This document shows, in pieces, positions 1 to 6,511 of a DNA stretch of 19,234 nucleotides. Position 1 is the first letter of the stretch; every line of letters begins with the position of its first letter. Source of the DNA: Syntrophorhabdaceae bacterium PtaU1.Bin034 (GTDB taxonomy: Bacteria > Desulfobacterota_G > Syntrophorhabdia > Syntrophorhabdales > WCHB1-27); assembly GCA_002067405.1 (NCBI GenBank), contig MVRP01000067.1, positions 1 through 19,234 of the forward strand. The letters are read 5' to 3'. The notes beneath the pieces were generated by a model that searched no databases, was not told the DNA's origin, and saw only the letters and a program-made list of their open reading frames with translations. Position numbers and translations under genes: made by a program.

Positions 1-88
1 GAGCCCGGAGAAGGCGGCTGAGATCTTCACTAGGAGAATAGCCGTATTCGGGCAGATAGCAACAAAGACGGAAGAAGAGGCAAAGTGA
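1..88 (+). CDS. C-terminal end of an unidentified protein (partial)
   Basis: One frame is open from the left edge and ends in TGA at 86-88, giving about 28 residues that finish with a charged tail (KTEEEAK). The other two forward frames contain early stops. The stop lies 4 bases before the ATG of the excisionase-like gene, which would suit an operon. The fragment is too short to assign to a family and could be a chance open frame. Confidence 0.35.
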   Translation, partial: SPEKAAEIFTRRIAVFGQIATKTEEEAK

Positions 89-92
89 TTAG

Positions 93-317
93 ATGATTAA
101 AATCCTGACCGTCAAACAGGTGTCTGAACTGCTGCAGGCCAAACAATCAACGATATATGCCTGGGCTGAGCAGGGCTTTATTCCTTCCTTCAAGGTGAAT
201 GGTCTTCTGCGATTCGATGAAGCAGAAATCTTCGAATGGGTGAAAGCTTGCAAACGGCCGGCGCGTTGCTATAATGTGAACAACCTGACCAGAGCCAGGG
301 AAGGAGGGAGGAATTAA
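93..317 (+). CDS. Excisionase/MerR-like helix-turn-helix protein
   Basis: A 74-residue protein whose first 55 residues form a compact winged HTH of the excisionase/AlpA type: KQVSELLQAKQSTIYAWAEQG, then a wing (FKVNGLLRF) and a helix (EAEIFEWV). Proteins of this family bind DNA near attachment sites or promoters and usually control excision or expression of an integrated element. The stop codon directly abuts the ATG of the truncated integrase at 318, a normal excisionase-integrase arrangement. The GGAGGGAGG that serves the integrase lies inside the last codons of this gene, so the two are translationally coupled. The gene looks intact, although its partner is not. Confidence 0.75.
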   Translation: MIKILTVKQVSELLQAKQSTIYAWAEQGFIPSFKVNGLLRFDEAEIFEWVKACKRPARCYNVNNLTRAREGGRN

Positions 318-806
318 ATGGGGCTCTACAAACGAGGTAAAACATACTGGTTCACAGTAACGTATGAAGGCCGAAGGATTCAAGAATCGTTGAAGACGGA
401 TAATCGGAAAGTGGCAGAGAAAGCTTACGCAAAGATGCTCACTGACCTTATAGAAGGTCGCTATTTCGAGACGGCGACCGCAAAGAGGACGCTATTTGAG
501 GAGATGGTGAAAAAGTATCTTCAGGACCACGAACACTTGAGAGATCAGACAAGCCTTAAGCAGTTGGCACCTTTCTTCAACGGGCGAACTCTTTTCGAGA
601 TCAACACGAAACTGGTTGCTGAGTATCGATCCGAAAGAGCGAAGAAGGCGAAGCCAGCCACAATCTATCAGGAGCTTGCTCTCTTGCGACGAATGTTCAA
701 CGTCGCCATAAAAGAATGGCAATGGCTGAAGGCCAACCCGGTGAGCGGCCTGTCCATCGCTGTAGGCAACAGGAACGCGAAGGCGGGAATAGAACTTCAG
801 CTCTAA
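318..806 (+). pseudogene. Tyrosine integrase lacking its catalytic domain
   Basis: The 162 residues match only the front of a tyrosine recombinase. There is an arm-binding beta domain at about 1-50 (RGKTYWFTVTYEGRRI) and a SAM-like core-binding helical domain at about 55-150, ending in the characteristic NPVSGL. Intact relatives continue for roughly 180 more residues carrying the R-H-R-Y catalytic set; here the frame runs to AGIELQL and stops. No catalytic remnant is visible in the 340 bases that follow, so an internal or 3' deletion is more likely than one point mutation. Start codon and GGAGGGAGG ribosome-binding site are normal. The product may still bind DNA but cannot recombine. Confidence 0.75.
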
Positions 807-1040
807 CATAAAGACATAATTAGCTTCACAAATATAGCAAAGCCAAATATGTCCCTAAATATGCCCCCAAAAAGAAAAAATCGATACCAAAAACCCGCTG
901 AGCCATGCTTTTATTATAAACTTTTCTTCCTTCAAAGGGTACGAGGAAGAAAAGACCCGTAAGAGGGGACGGACGGTGCAAGACGCGCGTATTGTGCGCG
1001 GCGCGCGGTTTGCGAAAGGGAGTGGAATGCGCCTCCTAAT
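807..1040. other. Gene-free stretch after the truncated integrase
   Basis: No convincing coding frame was found on either strand. The first 100 bases are AT-rich and could be the old integrase 3' end or attachment region. The later part is GC-rich with a CGCGCG-rich segment around 972-1010. A leftward open frame (855-1163) crosses the repeat at 1041-1132 and has no ribosome-binding site or recognisable motif, so I do not call it a gene. Confidence 0.5.
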
Positions 1041-1132
1041 CGCCAAAATTGACTTGTCAGGCATTGTTTGACACAAATCTATAGTTCTCTCCTCCACCAT
1101 TCCGGAACGCGCCCCAAAAGCGAGTTTTGGCG
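1041..1132. repeat. Inverted-repeat-bounded element, copy 1
   Basis: A 92-bp segment with outer ends CGCCAAAA (1041-1048) and TTTTGGCG (1125-1132), a perfect 8-bp inverted repeat. Its inner 88 bp (1043-1130) align without gaps to 2321-2408, sharing the blocks CCAAAATTGA, TTGTTTGACACAA, GGAACGCGCC and TTTTGGCGGTTC. It begins 15 bp beyond the stop codon of the HigA-like gene. The form fits a small non-autonomous repeat (MITE or REP-like); no transposase is present. Confidence 0.75.
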
Positions 1133-1146
1133 GTTCATTGTCGATG

Positions 1147-1446
1147 TTATCCACTCGCGGCAACTGATTCGCTGAACCTGATCACGTCCTTAGGCTCTTT
1201 CTGTAAAGCATTCCACAGATCAAGTTTCGTCTGCATGGCAAGCCAGCTTTCGGGAGAGGTGTTTGTTGCCTTGGCAATCCTGACCGCCAGATCGGGACTC
1301 AAGGCGGATTTCCCGTTTACCAGCTCGGACAACGCCTTTCGGGAAACCCCTAGATCCTTTGCCGCTTCGGTTATTGTCATTCCCAGCGGTTTAATCACGT
1401 CCTCAAGAAGGATTTCTCCGGGATGGGTAGGCTTACGTTTACGCAT
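1147..1446 (-). CDS. higA: HigA-family XRE antitoxin/regulator
   Basis: A 99-residue protein with the HigA hallmarks. HPGEILLEDVIKPLG (8-22) precedes an XRE helix-turn-helix at about 24-62 (TITEAAKDLGVSRKALSELV), and SPESWLAMQTKLDLW (64-78) follows. HigA proteins neutralise HigB-type ribonucleases and repress their own operon. No HigB-like gene is adjacent: the neighbour is the HTH protein at 1450-1824, whose stop lies 3 bases before this ATG. It is therefore either an orphan or a third member of a DUF6516 module. There is no clear ribosome-binding site, consistent with translational coupling. Confidence 0.85.
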   Translation of the reverse strand: MRKRKPTHPGEILLEDVIKPLGMTITEAAKDLGVSRKALSELVNGKSALSPDLAVRIAKATNTSPESWLAMQTKLDLWNALQKEPKDVIRFSESVAASG

Positions 1447-1449
1447 GTT

Positions 1450-1824
1450 TCACACTGAGATTTCCAATTGTATTTTCTTGTAATCAACGTGCGGAACCAC
1501 ACGTTTTCGTTCCGTGTTCTTCTTTTCGAGGGAAACGAGGCCTATCTCGGATAGCATCTTCAGGTCTTGATTCACGCTCTTCAGGTCTCTGTCTAATATC
1601 TTCGCAAGTCTATAGACGGATTCAGGTTTTTCTTTCCGAATGGTCTTGAGTATCAAGAGCCTATTATTCGTAAGAACATTTCTCATGGCATCCACTGAAT
1701 CAAAATAAAGACTCTCTTCCTTCTTCACTTCCTTGCCTTTCTCGAGCTTTTTCCAGGTGTCAGCGAAATCTTTCAGGCTTTCTCTTAAGTCCTTTATACC
1801 GATGTCGATTCGTTTTGTTTTCAC
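1450..1824 (-). CDS. HTH DNA-binding protein, likely antitoxin of the DUF6516 protein
   Basis: A 124-residue protein with a charged helical N-terminal half and a winged-HTH C-terminal half. In the latter, ESVYRLAKILDRDLKSVNQD is followed by LKMLSEIGLVSL, the MarR/ArsR-like pattern seen in the HVO_A0114 type of putative DNA-binding proteins. Its ATG overlaps the stop of the DUF6516-like gene by 4 bases (ATGA), the usual toxin-antitoxin coupling. From family knowledge, DUF6516 (TumE-like) proteins are often paired with such HTH partners. I infer that it represses the promoter at 2109-2144 and neutralises its neighbour; direct evidence is lacking. Confidence 0.75.
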   Translation of the reverse strand: MKTKRIDIGIKDLRESLKDFADTWKKLEKGKEVKKEESLYFDSVDAMRNVLTNNRLLILKTIRKEKPESVYRLAKILDRDLKSVNQDLKMLSEIGLVSLEKKNTERKRVVPHVDYKKIQLEISV

Positions 1825-2108
1825 AGTTCGCCTCCCTCAACTTTCAAAACGTCCATATAAAAGTCTTCGATCAAAACGTCCATTCCCTTGAATTCGTAAG
1901 GACATTCTCTATTCCCGCAATGTTTGTGGTCTCCTTTTCCTTCCCCATTGTCGTACCCTATAATGCGCTTGCCGTCTCTTACGAAGACGAGAGAATAGCT
2001 ATAACCGAAAGGTTTGTCTTTGGTTTTTGGAACCTCCCATATCTTCATCTCAACAATGCTTCCATCAGACCTTACGTTCTTTCTATAAAAAATGCGCTCA
2101 GAGGCCAT
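1821..2108 (-). CDS. DUF6516/TumE-like putative toxin
   Basis: A 95-residue protein carrying the DUF6516 pattern: an N-terminal strand pair (DGSIVEMKIWEVP), then YSYSLVFVRDGKRIIGYDNG, GKGDHKH and a helical end (LIEDFYMDVL). The conserved YDN and GDHxH segments suggest an active or metal-binding site. The frame is open to 2210, but I place the start at 2108. Conserved similarity begins there, and a promoter with TATAAT ends 7 bases upstream, so the ATG would be at or near the 5' end of the mRNA. It is first in the operon with the HTH protein and HigA. The toxic activity of this family is not something I can verify from sequence. Confidence 0.75.
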   Translation of the reverse strand: MASERIFYRKNVRSDGSIVEMKIWEVPKTKDKPFGYSYSLVFVRDGKRIIGYDNGEGKGDHKHCGNRECPYEFKGMDVLIEDFYMDVLKVEGGEL

Positions 2109-2144
2109 ATAGGGTATTATATACCCCATACTTTCCTGATTCAA
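2109..2144 (-). promoter_or_regulatory. Promoter and palindromic operator of the toxin-antitoxin operon
   Basis: On the minus strand, TTGAAT (2144-2139) is followed after exactly 17 bp by a perfect TATAAT (2121-2116). The inverted repeat GGGTAT-tat-ATACCC (2112-2126) covers the -10 box, which is a good place for an autorepressor. Only 7 bases separate the -10 box from the ATG at 2108, which predicts a leaderless or nearly leaderless transcript. Confidence 0.65.
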
Positions 2145-2169
2145 CATGCCTTGGAGAAATAGGAGCGAT

Positions 2170-2202
2170 AAAAAATAATGGCGCCGGGAAACGACGCCAT
2201 TA
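2170..2202 (-). terminator. Rho-independent terminator of the leftward transfer operon
   Basis: Arms TAATGGCG (2176-2183) and CGCCATTA (2195-2202) pair perfectly around an 11-base loop. On the minus strand the stem is followed directly by six T (2175-2170). It lies downstream of the last gene of the 2364-9313 run and just upstream of the toxin-antitoxin promoter, so it insulates the two units. Confidence 0.8.
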
Positions 2203-2244
2203 AGCACCATATCAGTTTCATTAGCTCGCGAATCAGTAGCGGTT

Positions 2245-2273
2245 CACCTCCTTTCCGGGGATCGGAAACCCCG
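2245..2273 (-). other. Hairpin followed by an orphan Shine-Dalgarno sequence
   Basis: On the minus strand a 5-bp GC stem (CGGGG/CCCCG, 2273-2269 with 2260-2256) is followed by AAAGGAGGTG (2254-2245), a near-perfect Shine-Dalgarno match. No credible gene starts within 15 bases. A tiny hydrophobic frame (2221-2141) follows, but it runs through the terminator. This could be the 5' part of a small RNA or the remnant of a lost gene start. Confidence 0.4.
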
Positions 2274-2318
2274 CCTTGAAATTTCGGCCCTGGCTTTGAG
2301 CCGAATAATGCTCACGAT

Positions 2319-2410
2319 CCCCAAAATTGATTCTGTAAGACGTTGTTTGACACAACCTCGTACTTATGCCTTCGCTGCCACGGAACGCGCCTCAGAAGCG
2401 AATTTTGGCG
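2319..2410. repeat. Inverted-repeat-bounded element, copy 2
   Basis: The core 2321-2408 has perfect 8-bp inverted ends, CCAAAATT (2321-2328) and AATTTTGG (2401-2408), and aligns without gaps to 1043-1130 in the same orientation. It overlaps the 3' end of the small gene at 2364-2624 and supplies about its last 15 codons. Together the copies bracket the DUF6516/HTH/HigA operon. Confidence 0.75.
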
Positions 2411-2624
2411 GTTCGAGGATTTCAGTAATAACCGTCGTGAGAAGCTGCACGTTCAGCCTTTTGTCCTCGATGACATCGCAGAGGTCTATTACCTCCGTCA
2501 GTCCGTGCTGCCTGGCTATGGCCTCGATCCTCTTCAAGGATTCGCCGATTTCTTTCGCTTCCTCATAAACATACTGGTTTATCTCGCCTGCGCTGATGTC
2601 CACCTTTTGCGTGATCTTTCCCAT
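2364..2624 (-). CDS. Small helical protein, last gene of the transfer operon
   Basis: An 86-residue, predominantly alpha-helical acidic protein with no signal peptide and no family I recognise. Its start is secure, with AGGAGG 8 bases before the ATG. About the last 15 residues, beginning PPKFASEARS, are encoded inside repeat copy 2. The natural C-terminus may therefore have been replaced when that element inserted. It lies 41 bp downstream of the exported 360-residue protein, separated by an 18-bp perfect palindrome, and about 160 bp before the terminator. Confidence 0.65.
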   Translation of the reverse strand: MGKITQKVDISAGEINQYVYEEAKEIGESLKRIEAIARQHGLTEVIDLCDVIEDKRLNVQLLTTVITEILEPPKFASEARSVAAKA

Positions 2625-2644
2625 AATTCGACCTCCTTTCGGTT

Positions 2645-2662
2645 TTTCCCTTTAAAGGGAAA
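2645..2662. repeat. 18-bp perfect palindrome between genes
   Basis: TTTCCCTTT followed by its exact complement AAAGGGAAA, in the gap between two leftward genes. There is no T-run after it in the direction of transcription, so it is not a classical terminator. It resembles in position the GC-rich intergenic palindromes at 5197-5218 and 6004-6023, and may stabilise or process the mRNA. Confidence 0.6.
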
Positions 2663-2665
2663 GGA

Positions 2666-3748
2666 TTAATGTATGCTCGGCAATAGCTTTGATACCGCAA
2701 CCGCCTGTTTGCCCGTCCTGGCAATGTCTACCGCCTTTTTCCTTACCATCACCGCCTCTTTGCTTCTTCCCTGGCTTTCAAGCTGTTCCGAGAACTCCGT
2801 TACATCGGATGCAAACTTGGCATAACGGGAATCCGTCTTCATGCGCTCAATAGCCGCGCTCAAGCTCCACCCCTTGGAAGCCTTGAAGCTTCCCTGAAAG
2901 CCTGCAAAAGACCCTCCGTACATTCGTACCCCGGAAACGGTAAGCTGCGGGACCGCGCCAAGGGTGATAAGCGACGCCCCGCACTTGATATTCTCCAGGC
3001 TCTTATCAAACTGGCAGGGCGAGGAATCACCCGTAGCCCTTACATACAGCCGCTTCACGGTGGGATGGGTGATCTGTTCTATGGCTCTATGCAAAGCCCC
3101 GTTTGCCAGGAGAATGAAATCATCGTATCCCATGCCGGCGACGGTGATGTTGCCGTTTGCATCCTTCCTGGGGGCGCTGCCGATCCCCTGAAGGTCGCCG
3201 GTCACATTGAGATAGGCTTGGCCGATAACCGCCCCGTAATAAGCAAGGCAGTCCCTATATGCCCTTATTGCCGCTTCATCGGCAATGTTCTTTATGTAGC
3301 TGTTCGACTGCGCTGCCTTTGAAAGATAGTCTGCGGCCGTGTTGTTGATCACCCCCGGGTAAACCTCAGCGCTCAGCCCGAAATCCCGGCCAAGCTTCGG
3401 ATTGGTGGCTACTCGGCAGGATCGGAACGGTTCCGTGTCCGCTTCAAGTTCCCCGATCATGTCCAGGAACACGGCCTCGAGGGGCAGAACCACGTCTGCC
3501 CCCTGCCTGCTTTCTGCCTGGCCGGTTGATTTGGAAGACTCCTGTGCAGTCGAATCCCGGCCTTTAGTCTTGGTTGTGCCCCTCTTCTTGCCCTGGCTCT
3601 GCTTGGAGTCAGTGCTTGATTTCTGTTGGATCGATTGTTCTTTCGTGTGCTTCTTGCTTTGAGATGTGTCTATGTCGGCCTCGCCTACAGCATAGACAAA
3701 GCCTTGCAGGATGATAAGAACAGCTAAAACGTAAAGGATTGTCCTCAT
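2666..3748 (-). CDS. Exported protein of unknown function (360 aa)
   Basis: The ATG at 3748 is preferred over the upstream in-frame start (3769). It overlaps the previous gene's stop as ATGA and has AAGGTGG 7 bases upstream. Residues 1-20 (MRTILYVLAVLIILQGFVYA) are a signal peptide. Residues about 25-85 form a low-complexity Ser/Lys/Gln/Thr-rich linker, and the rest is a folded domain with at least four cysteines (SCRV, DCLAY, PCQF, KCGA) that could form periplasmic disulfides. It contains no enzymatic motif I recognise. By context it belongs with the coupling-protein operon, so an envelope role in transfer is possible but unproven. Confidence 0.8.
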   Translation of the reverse strand: MRTILYVLAVLIILQGFVYAVGEADIDTSQSKKHTKEQSIQQKSSTDSKQSQGKKRGTTKTKGRDSTAQESSKSTGQAESRQGADVVLPLEAVFLDMIGELEADTEPFRSCRVATNPKLGRDFGLSAEVYPGVINNTAADYLSKAAQSNSYIKNIADEAAIRAYRDCLAYYGAVIGQAYLNVTGDLQGIGSAPRKDANGNITVAGMGYDDFILLANGALHRAIEQITHPTVKRLYVRATGDSSPCQFDKSLENIKCGASLITLGAVPQLTVSGVRMYGGSFAGFQGSFKASKGWSLSAAIERMKTDSRYAKFASDVTEFSEQLESQGRSKEAVMVRKKAVDIARTGKQAVAVSKLLPSIH

Positions 3749-5172
3749 TGTTCCACCTTCTTGGAGCATTCGGTTTTGAGCTTGGTGAGTAATGAGTCAG
3801 GAAAGTCTTTCAAGACCTCAGCAACGCCGCGCCTTTTTTCCATGGCTGCAACTAAACGTCCGTCGCGAAGGTTGTTGAAATAGGAACGGGTCTTGTCCCT
3901 GAAATCGATATATGCGCGATCGAAGGTAAACCCCCTGTCATAACGCGTCAAGAACCGGCCGATGCCGAGAAATATGTGCCAGGGATCATCCCGCTTCTCG
4001 CGGGGCGAAAGGTTGGCTATAAGGACCAGCGCCCGCCTTGCGTCGTCGGGAGTCTGGATGTTCTCAGAGAAGCGATTCAGGGTGACGCAGTAATTGTGCC
4101 AATCATCGCCCCTCCAGTTCTTGTATATCCCGCCTCGGTCGGGTTTTACGGAAGAGTACGTTTCTATGTTCCATGCAGTGTCACAGTAGTTTTTTGGTTT
4201 TTTCTTAAACTCTTCCGGAATCGCAAAAAGAAGGGATACTTTTGTGTCATCGCAGAAAACCTCCGTCCCTCGCCGTACTGCTTCATTATCCAGTGCTTGT
4301 TGTCCCTCCTTTTCCGCCTGCCGCTCCTTCCATCTTGCGGCTGAAGCGGCAACCAACGCCTCTTTTTCCTTCTGCTGGCAAGTGGCCTTGTCCCTCTCGT
4401 ATTCCTCTGTCCAGGTCTCCTTCGCATTTGGGATAAGGGCTATCTCGATAATGCGCTGCTGTACTTCCCTCACGTGGGCCGGATCGGTGACGAGAGATGT
4501 GAAGAATCGGGCAATGCCGTAAACGTTGCTGTTTTTGTACTGATAGTTTTGAAATACGTCCGTCAATTGTTCCACAAGCCCATTTTGGCTCAGTCTGATC
4601 CTCTTGTTTCCCCATGAAACGATGTAATCCCCGGTGGTGATGTCCATCGAAAAAAGCGGCAGCTTCGCATCTACGATCTTTGGAAGTCCCTTGTCGTTGA
4701 CAATGGACATCGTTCCACCGCCATATGCCATGTCGATTACCATAGGTGATCCGGGGGTGTAGCTGAACGCGATTCCGCTGGCAATCGTTTCAGCTTTCAT
4801 CACCCTTCCGTCAACAATGTGGTATTTCCAGCCCGACATACTTGCGGTTCCGGAACAGGACATACAGTCAATGCCATAGAGCTTGGCTTGCATTTTTGCA
4901 CAAAGATTCTGGAGCATGGCCCCCTTCGTGCGCGTTTCAAAGCTGTAAGGATTGCCGTCGCCGCCAAGCTGGCTTCTTAGGGCAACACAGTTTTCTTGAT
5001 AATAAGCTGTGGTCTCCCCTATCTTGCTATAAGCCGGCCCGAACAGGTCCCCATTCTTCTGAAGCCACTGGTGCAGGCTGTAAGGTCCGGTGATTATTTC
5101 GGAAGCCGTCGCTTGCCCGACCGACAGGACAGATGCCAAGATTATCAATACCGCTGCCAAGATTCTTTTCAT
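3745..5172 (-). CDS. Exported cysteine-rich protein of unknown function (475 aa)
   Basis: The ATG at 5172 follows GGAGG at 6-base spacing; the slightly longer frame would need a TTG. Residues 1-23 are a signal peptide ending ATA. The mature protein contains CMSCSG (C103 and C106), several further cysteines, and a charged segment predicted to coil (about 265-300). The paired cysteines and export suggest a disulfide-stabilised periplasmic or surface protein. I do not recognise the family; it is not an obvious TraU, TraH or TraN. It overlaps the next gene by 4 bases. Its leader region is a near copy of that of the gene at 5224-5979. Confidence 0.8.
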   Translation of the reverse strand: MKRILAAVLIILASVLSVGQATASEIITGPYSLHQWLQKNGDLFGPAYSKIGETTAYYQENCVALRSQLGGDGNPYSFETRTKGAMLQNLCAKMQAKLYGIDCMSCSGTASMSGWKYHIVDGRVMKAETIASGIAFSYTPGSPMVIDMAYGGGTMSIVNDKGLPKIVDAKLPLFSMDITTGDYIVSWGNKRIRLSQNGLVEQLTDVFQNYQYKNSNVYGIARFFTSLVTDPAHVREVQQRIIEIALIPNAKETWTEEYERDKATCQQKEKEALVAASAARWKERQAEKEGQQALDNEAVRRGTEVFCDDTKVSLLFAIPEEFKKKPKNYCDTAWNIETYSSVKPDRGGIYKNWRGDDWHNYCVTLNRFSENIQTPDDARRALVLIANLSPREKRDDPWHIFLGIGRFLTRYDRGFTFDRAYIDFRDKTRSYFNNLRDGRLVAAMEKRRGVAEVLKDFPDSLLTKLKTECSKKVEQ

Positions 5173-5196
5173 ACCCAACCTCCATATGATTTTGTT

Positions 5197-5218
5197 CAGG
5201 GGGCGATATCGCCCCCTG
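5197..5218. repeat. 22-bp perfect GC-rich palindrome
   Basis: CAGGGGGCGAT followed by its exact complement, in the 51-bp gap between two leftward genes and 18 bp from the downstream ribosome-binding site. There is no T-run, so it is unlikely to be a terminator. A related, slightly imperfect palindrome occupies the same position before the paralogous leader at 6004-6023. Confidence 0.75.
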
Positions 5219-5223
5219 TGTGG

Positions 5224-5979
5224 TTATCTCAGATGAATCGTCTGAGGATCAGTCGGAACGTCCTCAAGCGCCTTGAACTTCTTATAGAAATCGATCCACT
5301 CGTATTGCTGGTAGGGTTCGCGGCCATACGGCATGACGTTTTTCAGCGCCCACGGCCACCTGGTTAGGGTGGGGTGCGTCAGGGGCCAGGCGTTGGGGTC
5401 AAACCCGGCGATGTTCCACTTTTTGACGTATTCGGGGTCCGGCGGGGCATACTTCCACACTTTGTCTTCCGGAGTCTGGAGGATCAGCCGGTTAATAATG
5501 GAATCCTTGTCCGCAAGCATGTCATCGTCGACCTTCTTTGCCTGATAGAGTTCGTTGAGTTGTCCCGCGGCCTTAGTGGTGGGGATGGCAAAGCAGTAAA
5601 ACCAAGGCCATTTACCTGTATCCACGGCAATAGGAATGCGCTGGCTCAAGTCCACCTTGAGGCTGTATCTTGTCCTCACGATAAGTTTGGCTTTTGGGTG
5701 ATAATAGTACATGTAAGCCGGGTCATAGCATCGCTTGCCTGCTGTGGATGGGTGTCCACCGCCGCACGGCTTTGAATTGACATCCTGGACAATCCAGACA
5801 AGCATGTCATCATGAGGCAAAACCACGATGTAGTAGTTGTCTTTTTCCGTCGTAAAAAAGGCGTTTTCCAATTTTGGAACATATTTTGGGTTCCAGTAGT
5901 CCAAAAAACCCGCCTGAGCCGATCCGACAAACACACCACATGCCAAAACCATCAATACCACTGCCAAAATTCTTTTCAT
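5224..5979 (-). CDS. Exported Trp/Pro-rich protein of unknown function (251 aa)
   Basis: The ATG at 5979 has GGAGG 6 bases upstream. The first 23 residues (to SAQA) are a signal peptide closely matching that of the 475-residue neighbour. A VLAC at 11-14 could alternatively act as a lipobox, but the signal peptidase I site fits better. The mature part is rich in Trp, Tyr and Pro, with two WPW motifs (GKWPWF and TRWPWA), and lacks any catalytic pattern I know. Palindromes lie on both sides of the gene. No family is recognised; envelope location is inferred from the signal peptide only. Confidence 0.8.
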   Translation of the reverse strand: MKRILAVVLMVLACGVFVGSAQAGFLDYWNPKYVPKLENAFFTTEKDNYYIVVLPHDDMLVWIVQDVNSKPCGGGHPSTAGKRCYDPAYMYYYHPKAKLIVRTRYSLKVDLSQRIPIAVDTGKWPWFYCFAIPTTKAAGQLNELYQAKKVDDDMLADKDSIINRLILQTPEDKVWKYAPPDPEYVKKWNIAGFDPNAWPLTHPTLTRWPWALKNVMPYGREPYQQYEWIDFYKKFKALEDVPTDPQTIHLR

Positions 5980-6003
5980 ACCCAACCTCCATGTTGTTTT
6001 TTC

Positions 6004-6023
6004 GGGGGAAGCATGCTGCCCCC
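6004..6023. repeat. GC-rich intergenic palindrome (one mismatch)
   Basis: GGGGG and CCCCC arms surround a palindromic AGCATGCT core with a single A/G mismatch. It lies between the lipoprotein stop (6035) and the leader of the gene at 5979. With the leader and signal-peptide sequence that follows, it resembles the unit at 5130-5218. Confidence 0.65.
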
Positions 6024-6034
6024 CTGTTTGTCAC

Positions 6035-6511
6035 TTATTTGAACGGTGCTGCTATCTTCCGGGCGACTGCCTGGATATTCCAGCGGTGCGGGTGGTCTGC
6101 AACCGCGACGGTTCCAAAGGTTTTGTCTTGGATCTTGACGCCTATGAGCAAGTAGGTGTTCGGCTCGGTTTGCAGGCTGAAGAAAGCAACCCTCTTCACG
6201 TCAAGCGGCAACCGAGCAGGGTGGGGCGGTACGATGTGTACGCGTAAGTCAGCAGCAAGGCTACTTGGTGTCCGGACAATCTGGATGCCCGCTTCCGTAA
6301 ACTCCCTTTTGATGGCCTTTTCCAGGACCTCGGTCGTTCTCACGTAGTCGTAATTTGAGGTTGTAACCTGCACATGCGCGAGCCTGACCGGCTTGGTCGG
6401 ATCGAGAATAAGCCCCTTAACGAAGTAAACCCCGGACTCTACCGTCGGCCGGAGGGCCGCACACGAAGCCAGCAGAGCAAACACAATGAGCAAAAAGCCT
6501 ATGCGTTTCAT
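6035..6511 (-). CDS. Lipoprotein of unknown function (158 aa)
   Basis: An N-terminal lipoprotein signal, MKRIGFLLIVFALLASC, carries a lipobox LAS-C with lipidated Cys17. Residue 18 is Ala, which favours outer-membrane sorting. The mature domain of about 140 residues alternates strands and helices (VRLAHVQVTTS, EVLEKAIKREFTEAGIQIV, DLRVHIVPP, YLLIGVKIQD). This recalls small outer-membrane assembly or accessory lipoproteins, but I cannot name the family. Its start overlaps the stop of the upstream gene by 4 bases. Lipoproteins in such operons (TraV or VirB7 types) anchor secretion channels; this one is longer than VirB7 and lacks TraV cysteines, so that role is speculative. Confidence 0.8.
   Translation of the reverse strand: MKRIGFLLIVFALLASCAALRPTVESGVYFVKGLILDPTKPVRLAHVQVTTSNYDYVRTTEVLEKAIKREFTEAGIQIVRTPSSLAADLRVHIVPPHPARLPLDVKRVAFFSLQTEPNTYLLIGVKIQDKTFGTVAVADHPHRWNIQAVARKIAAPFK

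Noticed and set aside
855..1163. A 102-codon leftward open frame
   Set aside because: It runs through the inverted-end repeat, has no ribosome-binding site and no domain. The part PPKLAFGARSG is the translated repeat.
2141..2221. A 26-residue hydrophobic micro-ORF resembling a type I toxin
   Set aside because: The terminator stem and T-run lie inside the frame, so the transcript would end before the stop. The strong Shine-Dalgarno sequence is also too far from its ATG.
5197..6023. Intergenic palindromes as terminators
   Set aside because: No T-run follows on the transcribed strand, and the genes on both sides appear to belong to one operon.
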